From positions 3,906,001 to 3,970,000 of the forward strand of contig NZ_CP015596.1 of NCBI RefSeq assembly GCF_001644575.1: 64,000 nt of DNA. The letters are read 5' to 3'. This DNA is from Mycobacterium adipatum (GTDB taxonomy: Bacteria; Actinomycetota; Actinomycetes; Mycobacteriales; Mycobacteriaceae). Both the position numbers and the translations under genes were made by a program. Positions 53,817 to 63,540 of this stretch are shown piece by piece (position 1 is the first letter of the stretch; every line of letters starts with the position of its first letter). The notes under the pieces were generated by a model that saw only the letters and a program-made list of their open reading frames with translations, was not told the DNA's origin and did no database searches.

Positions 53817-55022
53817 CTAGTCCCCCTCCAGCACGAGTGCTTCTTGCTCGCTGAGCACGCCACCGTTGCCGGACACGAAAGCCCGGTGACAGTCGGCGAT
53901 CTGGGTCGCCTCGGCGCGCCCCATGAGCTGGCGGGTCGCATCGCAGACATGGTGCATACCCCCGGCGTTACCGGGCTGGCCGTAGCCGAGCTGGCCGCCC
54001 GCGGTGTTCATCGGGAAATCGCCACGGAACGTCAGGTCGTGGTCGGTGACGAACTGCATGCCCTTGCCCTTTTCACAGAACCCGGCGTCCTCCAGGGTCA
54101 GCAGCGCGGTGATGGTGTAGCAGTCATAGATCGACACCATGTCCATATCGGCCGGCGTGGCACCGGCCATCCCGAACGCGGACTCGGCGACCGTCACCAT
54201 CGGGGTCTGCAACGGATCCGCGGCGTACACCGGCGACTTGTAGGGCACCCGTTCGCCGAATCCCTTGATCCACACCGGCCGGTGGCGGCTCTTGCGGGCC
54301 AGCTCGGCGTTGGTGACCAGCACGGCCGACCCGCCCATACACGGCATCACGATCTCCAGCATGTGCAGCGGCGAGGCGATGATCGGGCTGTCCAACACGT
54401 CGGCGATGCTCAACGGCTTGTCCCTGAACACCGCGCCCGGGGTGTGGTTGGCATTGACCCGTTGGTCGACCACGATCTTGGCCATCGCCGACTCGTCGTA
54501 ACCATAAGCGGCGGCGTACATCTGAGCGACCTGCGCGTAGGGCCCGTTCTGCCCGAGATAACCGTAGGGAATCTCGAACTCGGCCTGCGGTGAGCCGTAA
54601 CGGTAGCTGGACGCGCCGTAATACAGGGCATCACCCGGATCGTAGGGACGCTCGGGCGACATCGGGGTGAGGTAGTTGGCCGGGATCGCGCACAGCACTG
54701 CCTGGCAGATCCCCAATTCGATGGCCGCCGCGGCGCGCCACACCATCGCCGCGCCGGACGCGCCGCCGAGATCGACGAGTTCTGCGTAATTGACCGCCAG
54801 CCCGAGATACTCGGCAACGGTGGACGAGACGAACAGCTGGGACTCCATCACCCCGCAGGTCACCAGCCCGTCCACCTGGTCGACCGTCAATCCGGCGTCG
54901 GCGACCGCCGCCGCGGCCAGCCGTGCCCACTGCTCGAGGATGAACTCGGGCGCGCCGGTCGGCTTGCGCGTGGCGGGCAGTTCGTGGAAGCCGACGATCG
55001 CGGCGTCGCCTCGCAGGCCCAT
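53817..55022 (-). CDS. Lipid-transfer protein, thiolase-like (Ltp type)
   Basis: 401 residues from ATG 55022 with a GAGGGGAG ribosome site. Thiolase fold: DGLVTCGVMESQLFVSSTVA, SIYDCYTITALLTLEDAGF and GGQLGYGQPGNAGGMHHV. The canonical thiolase catalytic cysteine and GHPxGxxG motif are altered, as in Ltp-type aldolases that work with DUF35 partners in sterol side-chain removal. First gene of its operon. A palindromic operator lies 35 bp upstream. Substrate is inferred only. Confidence 0.85.
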   Translation of the reverse strand: MGLRGDAAIVGFHELPATRKPTGAPEFILEQWARLAAAAVADAGLTVDQVDGLVTCGVMESQLFVSSTVAEYLGLAVNYAELVDLGGASGAAMVWRAAAAIELGICQAVLCAIPANYLTPMSPERPYDPGDALYYGASSYRYGSPQAEFEIPYGYLGQNGPYAQVAQMYAAAYGYDESAMAKIVVDQRVNANHTPGAVFRDKPLSIADVLDSPIIASPLHMLEIVMPCMGGSAVLVTNAELARKSRHRPVWIKGFGERVPYKSPVYAADPLQTPMVTVAESAFGMAGATPADMDMVSIYDCYTITALLTLEDAGFCEKGKGMQFVTDHDLTFRGDFPMNTAGGQLGYGQPGNAGGMHHVCDATRQLMGRAEATQIADCHRAFVSGNGGVLSEQEALVLEGD

Positions 55023-55057
55023 GTGGTGCTCCCCTCGGATCGGTCACATGACAATAT

Positions 55058-55072
55058 TAGAATGAGATTCTA
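55058..55072 (-). promoter_or_regulatory. Operator before the Ltp operon
   Basis: TAGAAT-GAG-ATTCTA, a perfect 6+6 palindrome. On the minus strand it is followed by TAATATTGT, a possible -10. It differs from the KstR motif (AAC-N2/4-GTT type), so the co-operonic TetR is the first candidate. Confidence 0.6.
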
Positions 55073-55160
55073 CTTTCAATTCGGGGTGGATTTTCGGTTC
55101 CGTCAACGCCCGGCCGCCCAGGGTGCGACGATCCGATTGGCTCTTACCCGGGGGTGACAG

Positions 55161-56522
55161 ATGCGCAGTACACGACGGTTCATCACGACCGTGCTGACCT
55201 TGCTGGCAGCGGTTCTCATCACGGTCGCCTCGACGCTGACGATGGCCGTCGCGCTGGCGGCGACGGCGCTCATCGTGCCGGGCACCGGCACGCCGAACGC
55301 CAATATCGTCACCGGCTACCTGGAGAACGCCCGCGACTACTACATCGCACCGTTCAACCCCGCGTGCACCGCGGACAACGACTGCGCGCTGCAGGGCATC
55401 GACTACCCCGCGCAGTTCTGGCCGATCCCGCTGCCCGGGTGGGGCGGGCTCAAAGGCGCCAAATGGGATGTGTCCACCGGCGACGGCCTGGCCACCCTGA
55501 ACGCGACCCTGGTGGACACCCTGGCGCAGGACCCGCCGAACACCCCGGTCGTCATGTTCGGCTACTCCCAGGGCGGCAACATCGTCAGCCGGGAGAAGCG
55601 CAACCTGGCCGGGCTGCCCAAGGACCAGACCTACCTGTCGTTCGTGATGATCGGCAACACCAACCGGCCCAACGGCGGTCTGTTCGAACGGCTCGCGTTC
55701 CTGGGACATGTGCCGATTCTCGACGCCACCTTCGGGCTGCCCGCTCCGACCGACACCTGCGACCACATCTGCGCCACCGATATCGCGTTCCGGTACGACG
55801 GTGTCGCGGACTTCCCGCTCTACCCGATCAACGCATTGGCCGTCCTCAATGCGATCGCCGGCTTCTGGTACATCCACGGCACCTATCTGGCACCGAATGA
55901 GAACAGTGACGTGGGCGAGCTGCCGGACGGGTACACGCCCGCCGAACTTGCCGAACAACTCGCCAACGAGGACAACTGGGACGAGCACGGCGACACCCGC
56001 TACATCACCATCCCGACCAAGACCCTGCCGATCGTGCGCCCGTTCCTGGAGTTCGCCGGATTCACCGGAACCGGTTTCCTGATCAAGCCGATCGTCACGC
56101 TGCTCACCCCGCTGCTCGAGGTTCTGATCGAGACCGGATACGACCGGTCGCTGAGTTACGGTGTGCCCGCACCCTTCCGGCTGATACCGCGCGTCAATCC
56201 GCTCGTGCTGGCTCGCGACGTGGTCGAGGCGATCGGCGAAGGCATCCATGACACGTTCGGCGGCGGTACGGCCGTTCAGCAGGCCCCCGAACCACAGCAG
56301 GCACCGGTGCAGGCGGCCACCGCGGTCGAGGTCGCCGACACCGTGGCACCCGCCGAGGACACCGAAGCGCCCTCCGAACCGGTCGACACCGCACTGACCG
56401 AGGACACCGAAGAGGACACCGCAGAGATCGACGAGCCCGCGGAACGGGCGCGGCTCACCGAGGCCCGCACCTCACCGAAGGCCGCCAGGTCGTCCACCCG
56501 GTCGGTGCGCCAGGCCGCATGA
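55161..56522 (+). CDS. Secreted PE-PPE-domain serine hydrolase without PE or PPE module
   Basis: 453 residues. An N-terminal hydrophobic stretch (about 8-36) is a signal peptide or anchor. The PE-PPE domain (about 37-300) is an alpha/beta hydrolase with nucleophile motif FGYSQGGNIVSRE (serine near 134) and VPGTGTPNANIVTGYLENAR at its start. Cutinase-like esterase activity is likely; such enzymes cut lipids. From about 375 the tail is Pro/Ala/Glu-rich and acidic (TEEDTAEIDEPAERAR). GGGGGTGA precedes the ATG. A bidirectional hairpin follows. Confidence 0.88.
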   Translation: MRSTRRFITTVLTLLAAVLITVASTLTMAVALAATALIVPGTGTPNANIVTGYLENARDYYIAPFNPACTADNDCALQGIDYPAQFWPIPLPGWGGLKGAKWDVSTGDGLATLNATLVDTLAQDPPNTPVVMFGYSQGGNIVSREKRNLAGLPKDQTYLSFVMIGNTNRPNGGLFERLAFLGHVPILDATFGLPAPTDTCDHICATDIAFRYDGVADFPLYPINALAVLNAIAGFWYIHGTYLAPNENSDVGELPDGYTPAELAEQLANEDNWDEHGDTRYITIPTKTLPIVRPFLEFAGFTGTGFLIKPIVTLLTPLLEVLIETGYDRSLSYGVPAPFRLIPRVNPLVLARDVVEAIGEGIHDTFGGGTAVQQAPEPQQAPVQAATAVEVADTVAPAEDTEAPSEPVDTALTEDTEEDTAEIDEPAERARLTEARTSPKAARSSTRSVRQAA

Positions 56523-56526
56523 CCCG

Positions 56527-56587
56527 CGCGAGCAGGCGCACCGGCCCTGGAATGACGGGGGATTCGGGAACGGTGCGCCTGCTCGCG
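56527..56587. terminator. Bidirectional 17-bp hairpin between PE-PPE gene and hflX
   Basis: CGCGAGCAGGCGCACCG (56527-56543) and CGGTGCGCCTGCTCGCG (56571-56587) pair perfectly over 17 bp around a 27-nt loop. It starts 5 bp after the PE-PPE stop and ends 4 bp before the convergent hflX stop, so it can end both transcripts. Confidence 0.8.
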
Positions 56588-56590
56588 TGA

Positions 56591-58003
56591 CTACCAGTTG
56601 CTGAACTCGCGCAGGCTGGCGGCCAGCGGCACCGGGACCCGCGCGGTGATCTTGGTGCCCGTGTCGGTGTGTTCGGTGGTGTCGATCCGGCCCTCGGTGT
56701 GCACCCGGGCCACCAGGTCGCCACGGTCATACGGCACGGTCACGTCGACGAACGCGTCGGTGGGCTCGACCAGCTCCACCAGGCGGGCCCGCAGCCGATC
56801 CAGCCCCTCGCCGGTGTGCGCGGAGACGAACACCGCGTCCGGTAGCGCCCGGCGCAGCTGGGCCAGGGCGAGCTCGTCGGCGGCGTCGATCTTGTTGACC
56901 ACCAACAGTTCCGGCGCGGGCGACCCGTCGTGATCGGCGTACACGTCGCGCACCACCTCGCGGACCGCGTTGATCTGCGCCAGCGGGGTGGCATCGGAGC
57001 CGTCGACGACGTGCACCAGCAGATCGGCGTCGACGACCTCCTCAAGGGTGGAACGGAACGCCTCGACCAACTGGGTGGGCAAGTGCCGCACGAAGCCCAC
57101 GGTGTCGGTCAGCACGAACGGCCGGCCGTCGTCGAGCTCACCCCGGCGGGTGGTCGGCTCCAGCGTGGCGAACAGCGCGTTCTCCACCAGCACACCCGCA
57201 CCGGTCAATGCGTTGAGCAGACTGGACTTTCCGGCGTTGGTATAACCGACGATCGCGACCGCGGGCAGGTCGGCGGCCCGGCGCTTACCGCGCTGGGTGT
57301 CGCGGATCTTCTTCATGTCCTTGATCTCGCGGCGCAGCTTGGTCATCCGCTCACGGATGCGACGGCGGTCGGTCTCGATCTTGGTCTCACCGGGACCGCG
57401 GGTTCCGACGCCGCCGCTGCTGCCGCCCGCGCCGCCACCCTGCCGGGACATGGATTCACCCCAACCGCGCAAGCGCGGCAGCATGTACTCCATCTGGGCC
57501 AGCGACACCTGCGCCTTGCCCTCGGCGGACGTCGCGTGCTGGGCGAAGATGTCCAGGATCAGCGCCGTCCGGTCGATGACCTTGACCTTGACCACCTTCT
57601 CCAGCGAGTTCAACTGGGCGGGGCTCAGCTCACCATCGCAGATCACGGTGTCCGCGCCGGTGGCGGTGACGATATCGCGCAACTCGATGGCCTTACCGGA
57701 GCCGATATAGGTCGAGGCGTCCGGTTTGTCGCGGCGCTGCACCAGGCCTTCGAGGACCTCGGAGCCCGCCGTCTCGGCCAGCGCGGCCAACTCGGCCATG
57801 CTCGCGTCCACATCGGCCGCGGTGCCCTCGGTCCACACCCCGACGAGCACGACCCGTTCCAGACGCAGCTGGCGGTATTCGACCTCGGAGATGTCGGTGA
57901 GTTCGGTCGAGAGCCCCGCGACACGACGCAGCGCCGCGCGATCCTCCAGCGCCAGTTCGCCGGTGCTCGGAACGGGGTTGCGCGTGAGTTCAGATTCAGT
58001 CAT
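56591..58003 (-). CDS. hflX: Ribosome-associated GTPase HflX
   Basis: 470 residues from ATG 58003. N-terminal HflX domain, then a coiled linker (KIETDRRRIRERMTKLRREI) and a G domain: G1 GYTNAGKSS near 253, G3 DTVGF near 300, G4 NKID near 370, G5 SAH. It splits or rescues stalled ribosomes. The start is preceded by a weak GAAAGAAC ribosome site; a TTG at 58036 would extend it. Last gene of the miaA-dapF operon, 33 bp after dapF. Confidence 0.95.
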   Translation of the reverse strand: MTESELTRNPVPSTGELALEDRAALRRVAGLSTELTDISEVEYRQLRLERVVLVGVWTEGTAADVDASMAELAALAETAGSEVLEGLVQRRDKPDASTYIGSGKAIELRDIVTATGADTVICDGELSPAQLNSLEKVVKVKVIDRTALILDIFAQHATSAEGKAQVSLAQMEYMLPRLRGWGESMSRQGGGAGGSSGGVGTRGPGETKIETDRRRIRERMTKLRREIKDMKKIRDTQRGKRRAADLPAVAIVGYTNAGKSSLLNALTGAGVLVENALFATLEPTTRRGELDDGRPFVLTDTVGFVRHLPTQLVEAFRSTLEEVVDADLLVHVVDGSDATPLAQINAVREVVRDVYADHDGSPAPELLVVNKIDAADELALAQLRRALPDAVFVSAHTGEGLDRLRARLVELVEPTDAFVDVTVPYDRGDLVARVHTEGRIDTTEHTDTGTKITARVPVPLAASLREFSNW

Positions 58004-58036
58004 ATGTTCTTTCGATGGTGGCACGCCTGCCTGCAA

Positions 58037-58915
58037 TCACGCACCTGAATTACGCCACCACTGCTCGGCCAGCTCGCCATGCGCGACGAGCACCGACGGT
58101 CCCCGCAGGTAGCTGGTCGCCTCGGCGATGGTGACGGTGACCTCGCCGCCGGGGATACGGACCGCGAGGGTTCCGGTCTCCTCCCCCGCCCGGGCCAACG
58201 CGGCAACCGCTGCGGCGACGGTTCCCGTTCCGCAGGAACGGGTTTCGCCGACACCGCGCTCGTGCACGCGCATGTCGACCGCATCGTGCGAGCGCACCGC
58301 CACGATCTCGACGTTCACCCCGTCGGGGAACTGTTCGGTGTCGAAGGACACCGGCGCGCCGACATCGAGCGCGGCCAGCCCGGCCACGCTGAGGTCGCTC
58401 ACACAGGCCAGGTGCGGATTACCGACATCGACGGCCAGCCCGGTGAAGGTCCGCCCGCCCACCACGGCCGACCCGGTGCCCAGCCGATTGGCCTTGCCCA
58501 TGTCGACGGTGACCTCGGCCTCGGTGGGTTCCTCGGCGTCGAAGCCGTGCACCACGACCGGCCGCGCACCGGCCAGCGAGCCGACCACGAACTCGTCGCG
58601 GCTCTCCAGTCCGGAAGCCCGCAGGTAGTGCGCGAACACCCGCACCCCGTTGCCGCACATCTGCGCGATCGACCCGTCGGCGTTGCGGTAGTCCATGTAC
58701 CAGTCCTGCGCCGCCACCCCCTCGGGCAGCCGCGCGAACACGCCGGCGGCCGCCGCCGCACCGGCCGTCGTCACCCGCAGCACTCCGTCGGCGCCCAGAC
58801 CGCGGCGACGGTCACACAGCGCGGTCACCACGCCGGGGGTCAGTGCGAGCGCGGCGTCGAGGTCCGGCAGCACGACGAAGTCGTTCTGCGTGCCGTGACC
58901 TTTGGCGAATCTCAC
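58037..58915 (-). CDS. dapF: Diaminopimelate epimerase
   Basis: 292 residues from GTG 58915, which overlaps the miaA stop (GTGA). Catalytic cysteines C87 (MCGNGVR) and C228 ([10 protein letters not shown]) of the two-base racemase are present. It interconverts LL- and meso-diaminopimelate, for lysine and peptidoglycan. Normal length; middle gene of the miaA-dapF-hflX group. Confidence 0.97.
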   Translation of the reverse strand: MRFAKGHGTQNDFVVLPDLDAALALTPGVVTALCDRRRGLGADGVLRVTTAGAAAAAGVFARLPEGVAAQDWYMDYRNADGSIAQMCGNGVRVFAHYLRASGLESRDEFVVGSLAGARPVVVHGFDAEEPTEAEVTVDMGKANRLGTGSAVVGGRTFTGLAVDVGNPHLACVSDLSVAGLAALDVGAPVSFDTEQFPDGVNVEIVAVRSHDAVDMRVHERGVGETRSCGTGTVAAAVAALARAGEETGTLAVRIPGGEVTVTIAEATSYLRGPSVLVAHGELAEQWWRNSGA

Positions 58916-59853
58916 GTGTCCAGGATACGCAGGGCGGCATCGACCAGGTCCGGCGCCGAACCGTCGAGCCAGTTCACCCGGTGGTCACGGCGAAACCAGG
59001 AGCGTTGCCGGCGGACATAGCGGCGGGTGCCTACGAAGGTGGGCTCGCGGGCCGCGGATCCGTCGCCCCCGGCGTCCAGGTCGGCCAGCACCTGCGCGTA
59101 GCCCAGGGCTCGCGACGCGGTCACGCCGGTGCGCAGACCAGCTTCGATGAGACCGATCACCTCTTCGACCAGACCCTCGGCGAACATCGTGTCGGTGCGA
59201 TGCTGCAGTCGCTCGTCCAGAATGGCTGTCTCCCAATCCAATCCGATGATGGTGGTACCCCAGCGCGGGGTGCCGATCCGGGGTGCCGACGCCGCGAACG
59301 GTCTGCCGGTCAGCTCGACGACCTCCAGCGCACGCACGATGCGCCGTCCGTCGGTGTCCAGGATGGCCGCCCCGGCCGCCGGATCGACGCGCGCCAGTTC
59401 GACGTGCAAGGCGGCGACCCCGACCTCAGCGAGGCGGGCCTCCCAGCGGGCCCGCACCGCCGGATCGGTCGCCGGGAACGACCACTGGTCCAGCAGCGAC
59501 TGGATGTAGAGCATGGACCCGCCGACGACCACCGGCACCGCCCCGCGTGCCATGATCGCCTCGATATCGGCCGCTGCGCTCTCCTGATAGCGCGCCACCG
59601 ACGCGTTCTGCGTGACGTCGAGGACGTCGAGTTGGTGGTGCACGATGCCACGGCGCTGCGCGGCAGGCAGTTTGGCGGTACCGATGTCCATACCGCGGTA
59701 GAACTGCATCGCGTCGGCGTTCACGATCTCCCCGCCGACCCGTTCGGCCAGCGACAGCGCGAGCGCGGATTTCCCGGTCCCGGTCGGGCCGATCACGGCG
59801 ACGGGCCGGATGTGGGGGCGAGCGGAGCGACGGGGGTTCAGGGTGCCACTCAC
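58912..59853 (-). CDS. miaA: tRNA dimethylallyltransferase MiaA
   Basis: 313 residues from GTG 59853, overlapping the extradiol-like gene stop by 4 bp (GTGA). P-loop [18 protein letters not shown] at about 20-37, [17 protein letters not shown] with catalytic residues, and [11 protein letters not shown]. It adds dimethylallyl to A37 of tRNA, before MiaB. The frame to 59988 is a shadow. Its partner gene miaB is at the window end. Confidence 0.96.
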   Translation of the reverse strand: MSGTLNPRRSARPHIRPVAVIGPTGTGKSALALSLAERVGGEIVNADAMQFYRGMDIGTAKLPAAQRRGIVHHQLDVLDVTQNASVARYQESAAADIEAIMARGAVPVVVGGSMLYIQSLLDQWSFPATDPAVRARWEARLAEVGVAALHVELARVDPAAGAAILDTDGRRIVRALEVVELTGRPFAASAPRIGTPRWGTTIIGLDWETAILDERLQHRTDTMFAEGLVEEVIGLIEAGLRTGVTASRALGYAQVLADLDAGGDGSAAREPTFVGTRRYVRRQRSWFRRDHRVNWLDGSAPDLVDAALRILDT

Positions 59854-60530
59854 CGGAGCCAGGTGCCCGCGAAGTAGCCGACCCCGAACGGGGCCCCGCG
59901 GTACAACTCGGTGGCCCGGACCGGCCGCGCGCCGACGAGTCCGGCGAGCACCTGGTAGGCAGCCTGGCCCACGGCGCCCTCGGCGCACCGCGACAGCGCG
60001 TCGGCATCCCCGGCGGCCAGCGCGTCATCCAGGGCCGCCTGCACGGACACCGAATCCGGGTCGAAGCCGCCCGGAGCGGACTCGGTGAGCGTATTGGCGC
60101 CGTCGGCGATCACCAGCACCCCTACCGGGTCGGGTGTCTCGTCGAGCTCGGCCCGCAGCGCCGCACCCCGGTCGGCAGCGGCCGCACCGATATCGGCGTA
60201 GACCCGCACCTCGGCGACGGCGTCGGTGTTCACCCGGGCGCGCACCCAGCCGGCGATCAGCGCGGGCAGCGGCAGCGCGGTCACCGGGCCGTCGGCCTGC
60301 GCCGACAACCGCACCGGGATCTCGGCGCCGTACCCGGCGAAGGTGCCCGCCGCCGACGGCGGGATCACCGCATCGGTGGGCCCCACCCCGATGGTGATCC
60401 ACCGCGGCGGCAGCACGGCGGCCGCGGTCAGCACCGCGGCCCGCAGATCGGCCACCTCATCGGCTGCCGCACCGGCCAGTTCGGGCACCACGATCGGCGC
60501 CGAGGGGATCAGAGCAATGGCCGCCAACAC
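59850..60530 (-). CDS. Class III extradiol dioxygenase-like protein
   Basis: 226 residues. The fold resembles LigB-type class III extradiol dioxygenases, with [12 protein letters not shown] at the start, [16 protein letters not shown] and [20 protein letters not shown]. The metal-binding histidines of true LigB enzymes are absent (there is no histidine in these motifs), so it is probably not an active dioxygenase. Conserved between the DMT transporter and miaA in mycobacteria; function unknown. Coupled to miaA (GTGA). Confidence 0.82.
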   Translation of the reverse strand: MLAAIALIPSAPIVVPELAGAAADEVADLRAAVLTAAAVLPPRWITIGVGPTDAVIPPSAAGTFAGYGAEIPVRLSAQADGPVTALPLPALIAGWVRARVNTDAVAEVRVYADIGAAAADRGAALRAELDETPDPVGVLVIADGANTLTESAPGGFDPDSVSVQAALDDALAAGDADALSRCAEGAVGQAAYQVLAGLVGARPVRATELYRGAPFGVGYFAGTWLR

Positions 60531-60534
60531 TCCT

Positions 60535-61422
60535 TCACGCTATCGCCTCCCCGGCGTCGGCCCGATCCGCCCAGCCCGCCTCACCGCGGGCCAGTGCCGC
60601 GGTCGCGACCATCATCACCGCCACCGCGCCGATCAGCGTGATCCAGCCGGCCTCACCGGGACGCAGGGTTTCCCCGAGCACGACGACACCCAGCACCGAG
60701 GCGACGACCGGTTCGGTCACCGTCATGGTCGGCAGCGAGGCCGTCATGGAACCGGCCCGGAAGGCGGCCTGCTGATATCCGGTCCCGGCGACCGCGACCA
60801 CCGCCCACGCGTAGAGCTCCGGGGTCCGCAGCAACTCCCACACACCGTCGCCCAGACGGTCCACCACCCCCTTGGTGAGGATCGCGAACACGCCCCACAG
60901 GGCACCGGACACGCAGGCCAGCAGCATCGCGCTGATGGTGCGACCGGACCAGATCTGCGCGCCGACGATGCACAGCACCAGCAGCGGCCCGAGCACCGCG
61001 CCGACCGCCAGCCAGGTCGCGGGATCGGCCCGCGAGTGTCCCGCCGTCGGGTTGCCGACCGTGACGATCATCGCCACCGAGGCCGCCAGCAGCACCGCCC
61101 AGGTCCATTCGAATCGACTCACCCGATGGTGGTTGGCCCGGGCGTTGAGCGGCAGCGCGAACAGCAGTGAGGTGACCAGCAGGGCCTGCACCAGCAGCAC
61201 CGAACCCAGGCCCAACGCCGCGGCCTGCAGCCCGAAACCCACCGCCGAGACGAGGCTGCCGACCCACCACATGCGGTCCTTGAGCAACTGCAGGAACAAC
61301 TGCACGTGGCTGACCTGCTCATCGGTGACCTCGTGCGCCGAACGCTGATGGATGACATCGCCGATCGCGATGAACAACGCAGCACCGAGTGCCAGCAGTG
61401 CGGCGATATCCGCCTTGTCCAA
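60535..61422 (-). CDS. DMT/EamA-type transporter
   Basis: 295 residues from TTG 61422, supported by GGGAGG 6 nt upstream. Nine or ten hydrophobic segments in two EamA-like halves (GSVLLVQALLVTSLLFALPL; TVTEPVVASVLGVVVLGETL is the second half's family motif). N-terminus MDKADIAALLALGAALFIAI. Exports or imports a small metabolite; substrate unknown. First gene of the five-gene operon down to hflX, 4 nt before the extradiol-like gene. Confidence 0.88.
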   Translation of the reverse strand: MDKADIAALLALGAALFIAIGDVIHQRSAHEVTDEQVSHVQLFLQLLKDRMWWVGSLVSAVGFGLQAAALGLGSVLLVQALLVTSLLFALPLNARANHHRVSRFEWTWAVLLAASVAMIVTVGNPTAGHSRADPATWLAVGAVLGPLLVLCIVGAQIWSGRTISAMLLACVSGALWGVFAILTKGVVDRLGDGVWELLRTPELYAWAVVAVAGTGYQQAAFRAGSMTASLPTMTVTEPVVASVLGVVVLGETLRPGEAGWITLIGAVAVMMVATAALARGEAGWADRADAGEAIA

Positions 61423-61583
61423 CGGGGGCCTCCCAACCGGTCAGGGCACTGAGGGTGCCGGTAAACACCCACCGATCGCAACCGCAGTTCGGGCCGACCT
61501 GCTTGAATAGCGACGGAAGCAATCGGGCGCCGCGTCGCGCGGCAGGTGCGTGGTGAGACCACGCGGAGTGCGAGGGAATGAAT

Positions 61584-62957
61584 ATGACGACCAACGACTC
61601 AGGTTCGGGCGAGACCACCGGGGAATCGGCACCTGCGGCTCCCAAGCCCACTCCCAAACCCGCACCCCGGCCGGGCCCCCGGCCGACACCACATCCCCGC
61701 CCGGCCGCCGCCGCGGTCACCCCACCGGTCGCGGTGCCACCGCCCGCGGCGGATCCGCACCGTTTCGGCCGCGTCGACGCCGACGGCACCGTCGTGCTGA
61801 TCACCGCCGCCGGGGAACGCGTCATCGGCTCCTGGCAGGCCGGCGAACCCGACGCCGCGTTCGCACACTTCGGTCGCCGCTATGACGATCTGCACACCGA
61901 GGTCGTGTTGCTGGAGGCCCGGCTGGCCTCCGGTAGCGGCGACGCGCGCAAGATCAAATCCGCGGCCTCGGCGCTGCTGGAATCCTTGCCGACCGCCTCG
62001 GTCCTCGGTGATCTCGACGCCGTCGAACAGCGACTCAAGTCCATCCTCGAGCATGCCGACGGGGCCGCCGCCGAGGAACGCACGCGCCGCGACGCGCAGC
62101 GCGCCGCCCAGGCCGCCCGCAAGGAAGCGCTGGCCGCCGAGGCCGAGGAGATCGCCAACACCTCCGGGCAGTGGAAGGCCGCCGGTGATCGGCTGCGCGC
62201 GATCCTCGATGAGTGGCGCACCATCACCGGGCTGGACCGCAAGACCGATGACGCGCTGTGGAAGCGATATTCGGCGGCACGGGAGACCTTCAACCGGCGC
62301 CGCGGCTCCCATTTCGCCGAGCTGGACCGTGAACGTGTGGGCGCGCGCCAGGCCAAGGAAGCACTGTGCGAGAAGGCCGAGAAGCTCAGCGACTCGACGG
62401 ACTGGGCCGGCACCGCGGCGACCTTCCGCGACCTGCTCGCCCAGTGGAAGGCGGCCGGCCGGGCCGCCAAGGACGTCGATGACGCGTTGTGGGCGCGCTT
62501 CAAGGCCGCCCAGGACACCTTCTTCGAGGCCCGAAACGCCATCAACGCCGAGCGTGACGCCGAGTTCGGCGCCAACGCCCTGGCCAAGGAGAAGCTGCTG
62601 GCCGAGGCCGAGCGCATCGACATCGCCGACCCCAAGGCCGCTCAGGCCGCGCTGCGGGCGATCGGCGACAAGTGGGACGCGATCGGCAAGGTGCCGCGGG
62701 AGAAGTCGGCCGACCTGGAGCGCCGACTGCGCGCCGTGGAGAAGAAGGTTCGCGAGGCCGGGACCGCCGATCACACCGACGCCGAGGCGCAGGCGCGCGC
62801 CGACCAGTTCCGCGAACGCGCCGAACAGTTCGAGCGCCAGGCGCAGAAGGCCGAGGCCGCCGGTAAGACCAGGGACGCCGAGGCGGCCCGGGCCAGCGCC
62901 GCGCAGTGGCGGGAATGGGCGGAGACCGCCGCCGAAGCGGTCACCAAGAAGCGTTAG
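61584..62957 (+). CDS. DUF349 coiled-coil protein
   Basis: 457 residues from ATG 61584 (GAGGGA 8 nt upstream); ATG 61578 would add MN. A Pro/Ala-rich N-terminus (about 15-55) is followed by coiled-coil DUF349 repeats with the shared W motif ([60 protein letters not shown]). Probably an RNA- or ribosome-associated helical protein; role unknown. The 3' end overlaps the convergent membrane gene by 17 bp. Confidence 0.88.
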   Translation: MTTNDSGSGETTGESAPAAPKPTPKPAPRPGPRPTPHPRPAAAAVTPPVAVPPPAADPHRFGRVDADGTVVLITAAGERVIGSWQAGEPDAAFAHFGRRYDDLHTEVVLLEARLASGSGDARKIKSAASALLESLPTASVLGDLDAVEQRLKSILEHADGAAAEERTRRDAQRAAQAARKEALAAEAEEIANTSGQWKAAGDRLRAILDEWRTITGLDRKTDDALWKRYSAARETFNRRRGSHFAELDRERVGARQAKEALCEKAEKLSDSTDWAGTAATFRDLLAQWKAAGRAAKDVDDALWARFKAAQDTFFEARNAINAERDAEFGANALAKEKLLAEAERIDIADPKAAQAALRAIGDKWDAIGKVPREKSADLERRLRAVEKKVREAGTADHTDAEAQARADQFRERAEQFERQAQKAEAAGKTRDAEAARASAAQWREWAETAAEAVTKKR

Positions 62958-63540
62958 GACTGGTCGGGCCCGCGTCAGGGCCGAGGTCCTCGAGCAGGGT
63001 CTTGTGCTGCCGCTGGGCGACAGCCCGGCGACGCTCTTCCTCGGCGGCCAGCTGCAGCGCGGTGCGTGACCACACCACCCGCGCCCAGTGGAAGGCCAGC
63101 AGCAGCACCGCCAGCCAGCCGATGATGAGCCCGATTCCGGGGCCCGGCAAGCCCTGGCCGGCGGTCTGGCGCGACCAGACCGCGAGCATGCCGACCGGGC
63201 AGGCCACCGCGGTGCCGGCCAGCGCGATCCAGGCCAGCGTCCAGCGCCGGGTCAGCAGCGCGAGGACCGAGAACCCGATACTGAAGACCAGCGACAGCCA
63301 GACGAACGCCCGCGAGGGCAGTGACAGCCCGTCCGCGGCCGCGGTGTCGTTGGCGATCAGCACGTCGATACCGCGCGAGGACCCGGTGTGCGGCAGCAGC
63401 AGCGACACCAGCACCGCGAACACCAGAATCGCCACCACCAGGGCACGCGCCCCGGGGTCGATCTCGGCGGCGACGCGCCGTTCGGCCGCCTCGATATCGC
63501 CCTTGAACGCGTCGAAGTCCATCGGATCCTGCCGGCTCAC
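62941..63540 (-). CDS. Four-helix membrane protein after miaB
   Basis: 199 residues from GTG 63540, overlapping the miaB stop (GTGA); the start at 63549 would add MWV. A charged N-terminus ([20 protein letters not shown]) is followed by four hydrophobic segments (about 34-54, 78-96, 101-121, 133-154) and a basic coiled C-terminal stretch ending PTSPNASW. Conserved in mycobacteria, function unknown. The 3' end overlaps the DUF349 gene by 17 bp. Confidence 0.82.
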   Translation of the reverse strand: MSRQDPMDFDAFKGDIEAAERRVAAEIDPGARALVVAILVFAVLVSLLLPHTGSSRGIDVLIANDTAAADGLSLPSRAFVWLSLVFSIGFSVLALLTRRWTLAWIALAGTAVACPVGMLAVWSRQTAGQGLPGPGIGLIIGWLAVLLLAFHWARVVWSRTALQLAAEEERRRAVAQRQHKTLLEDLGPDAGPTSPNASW

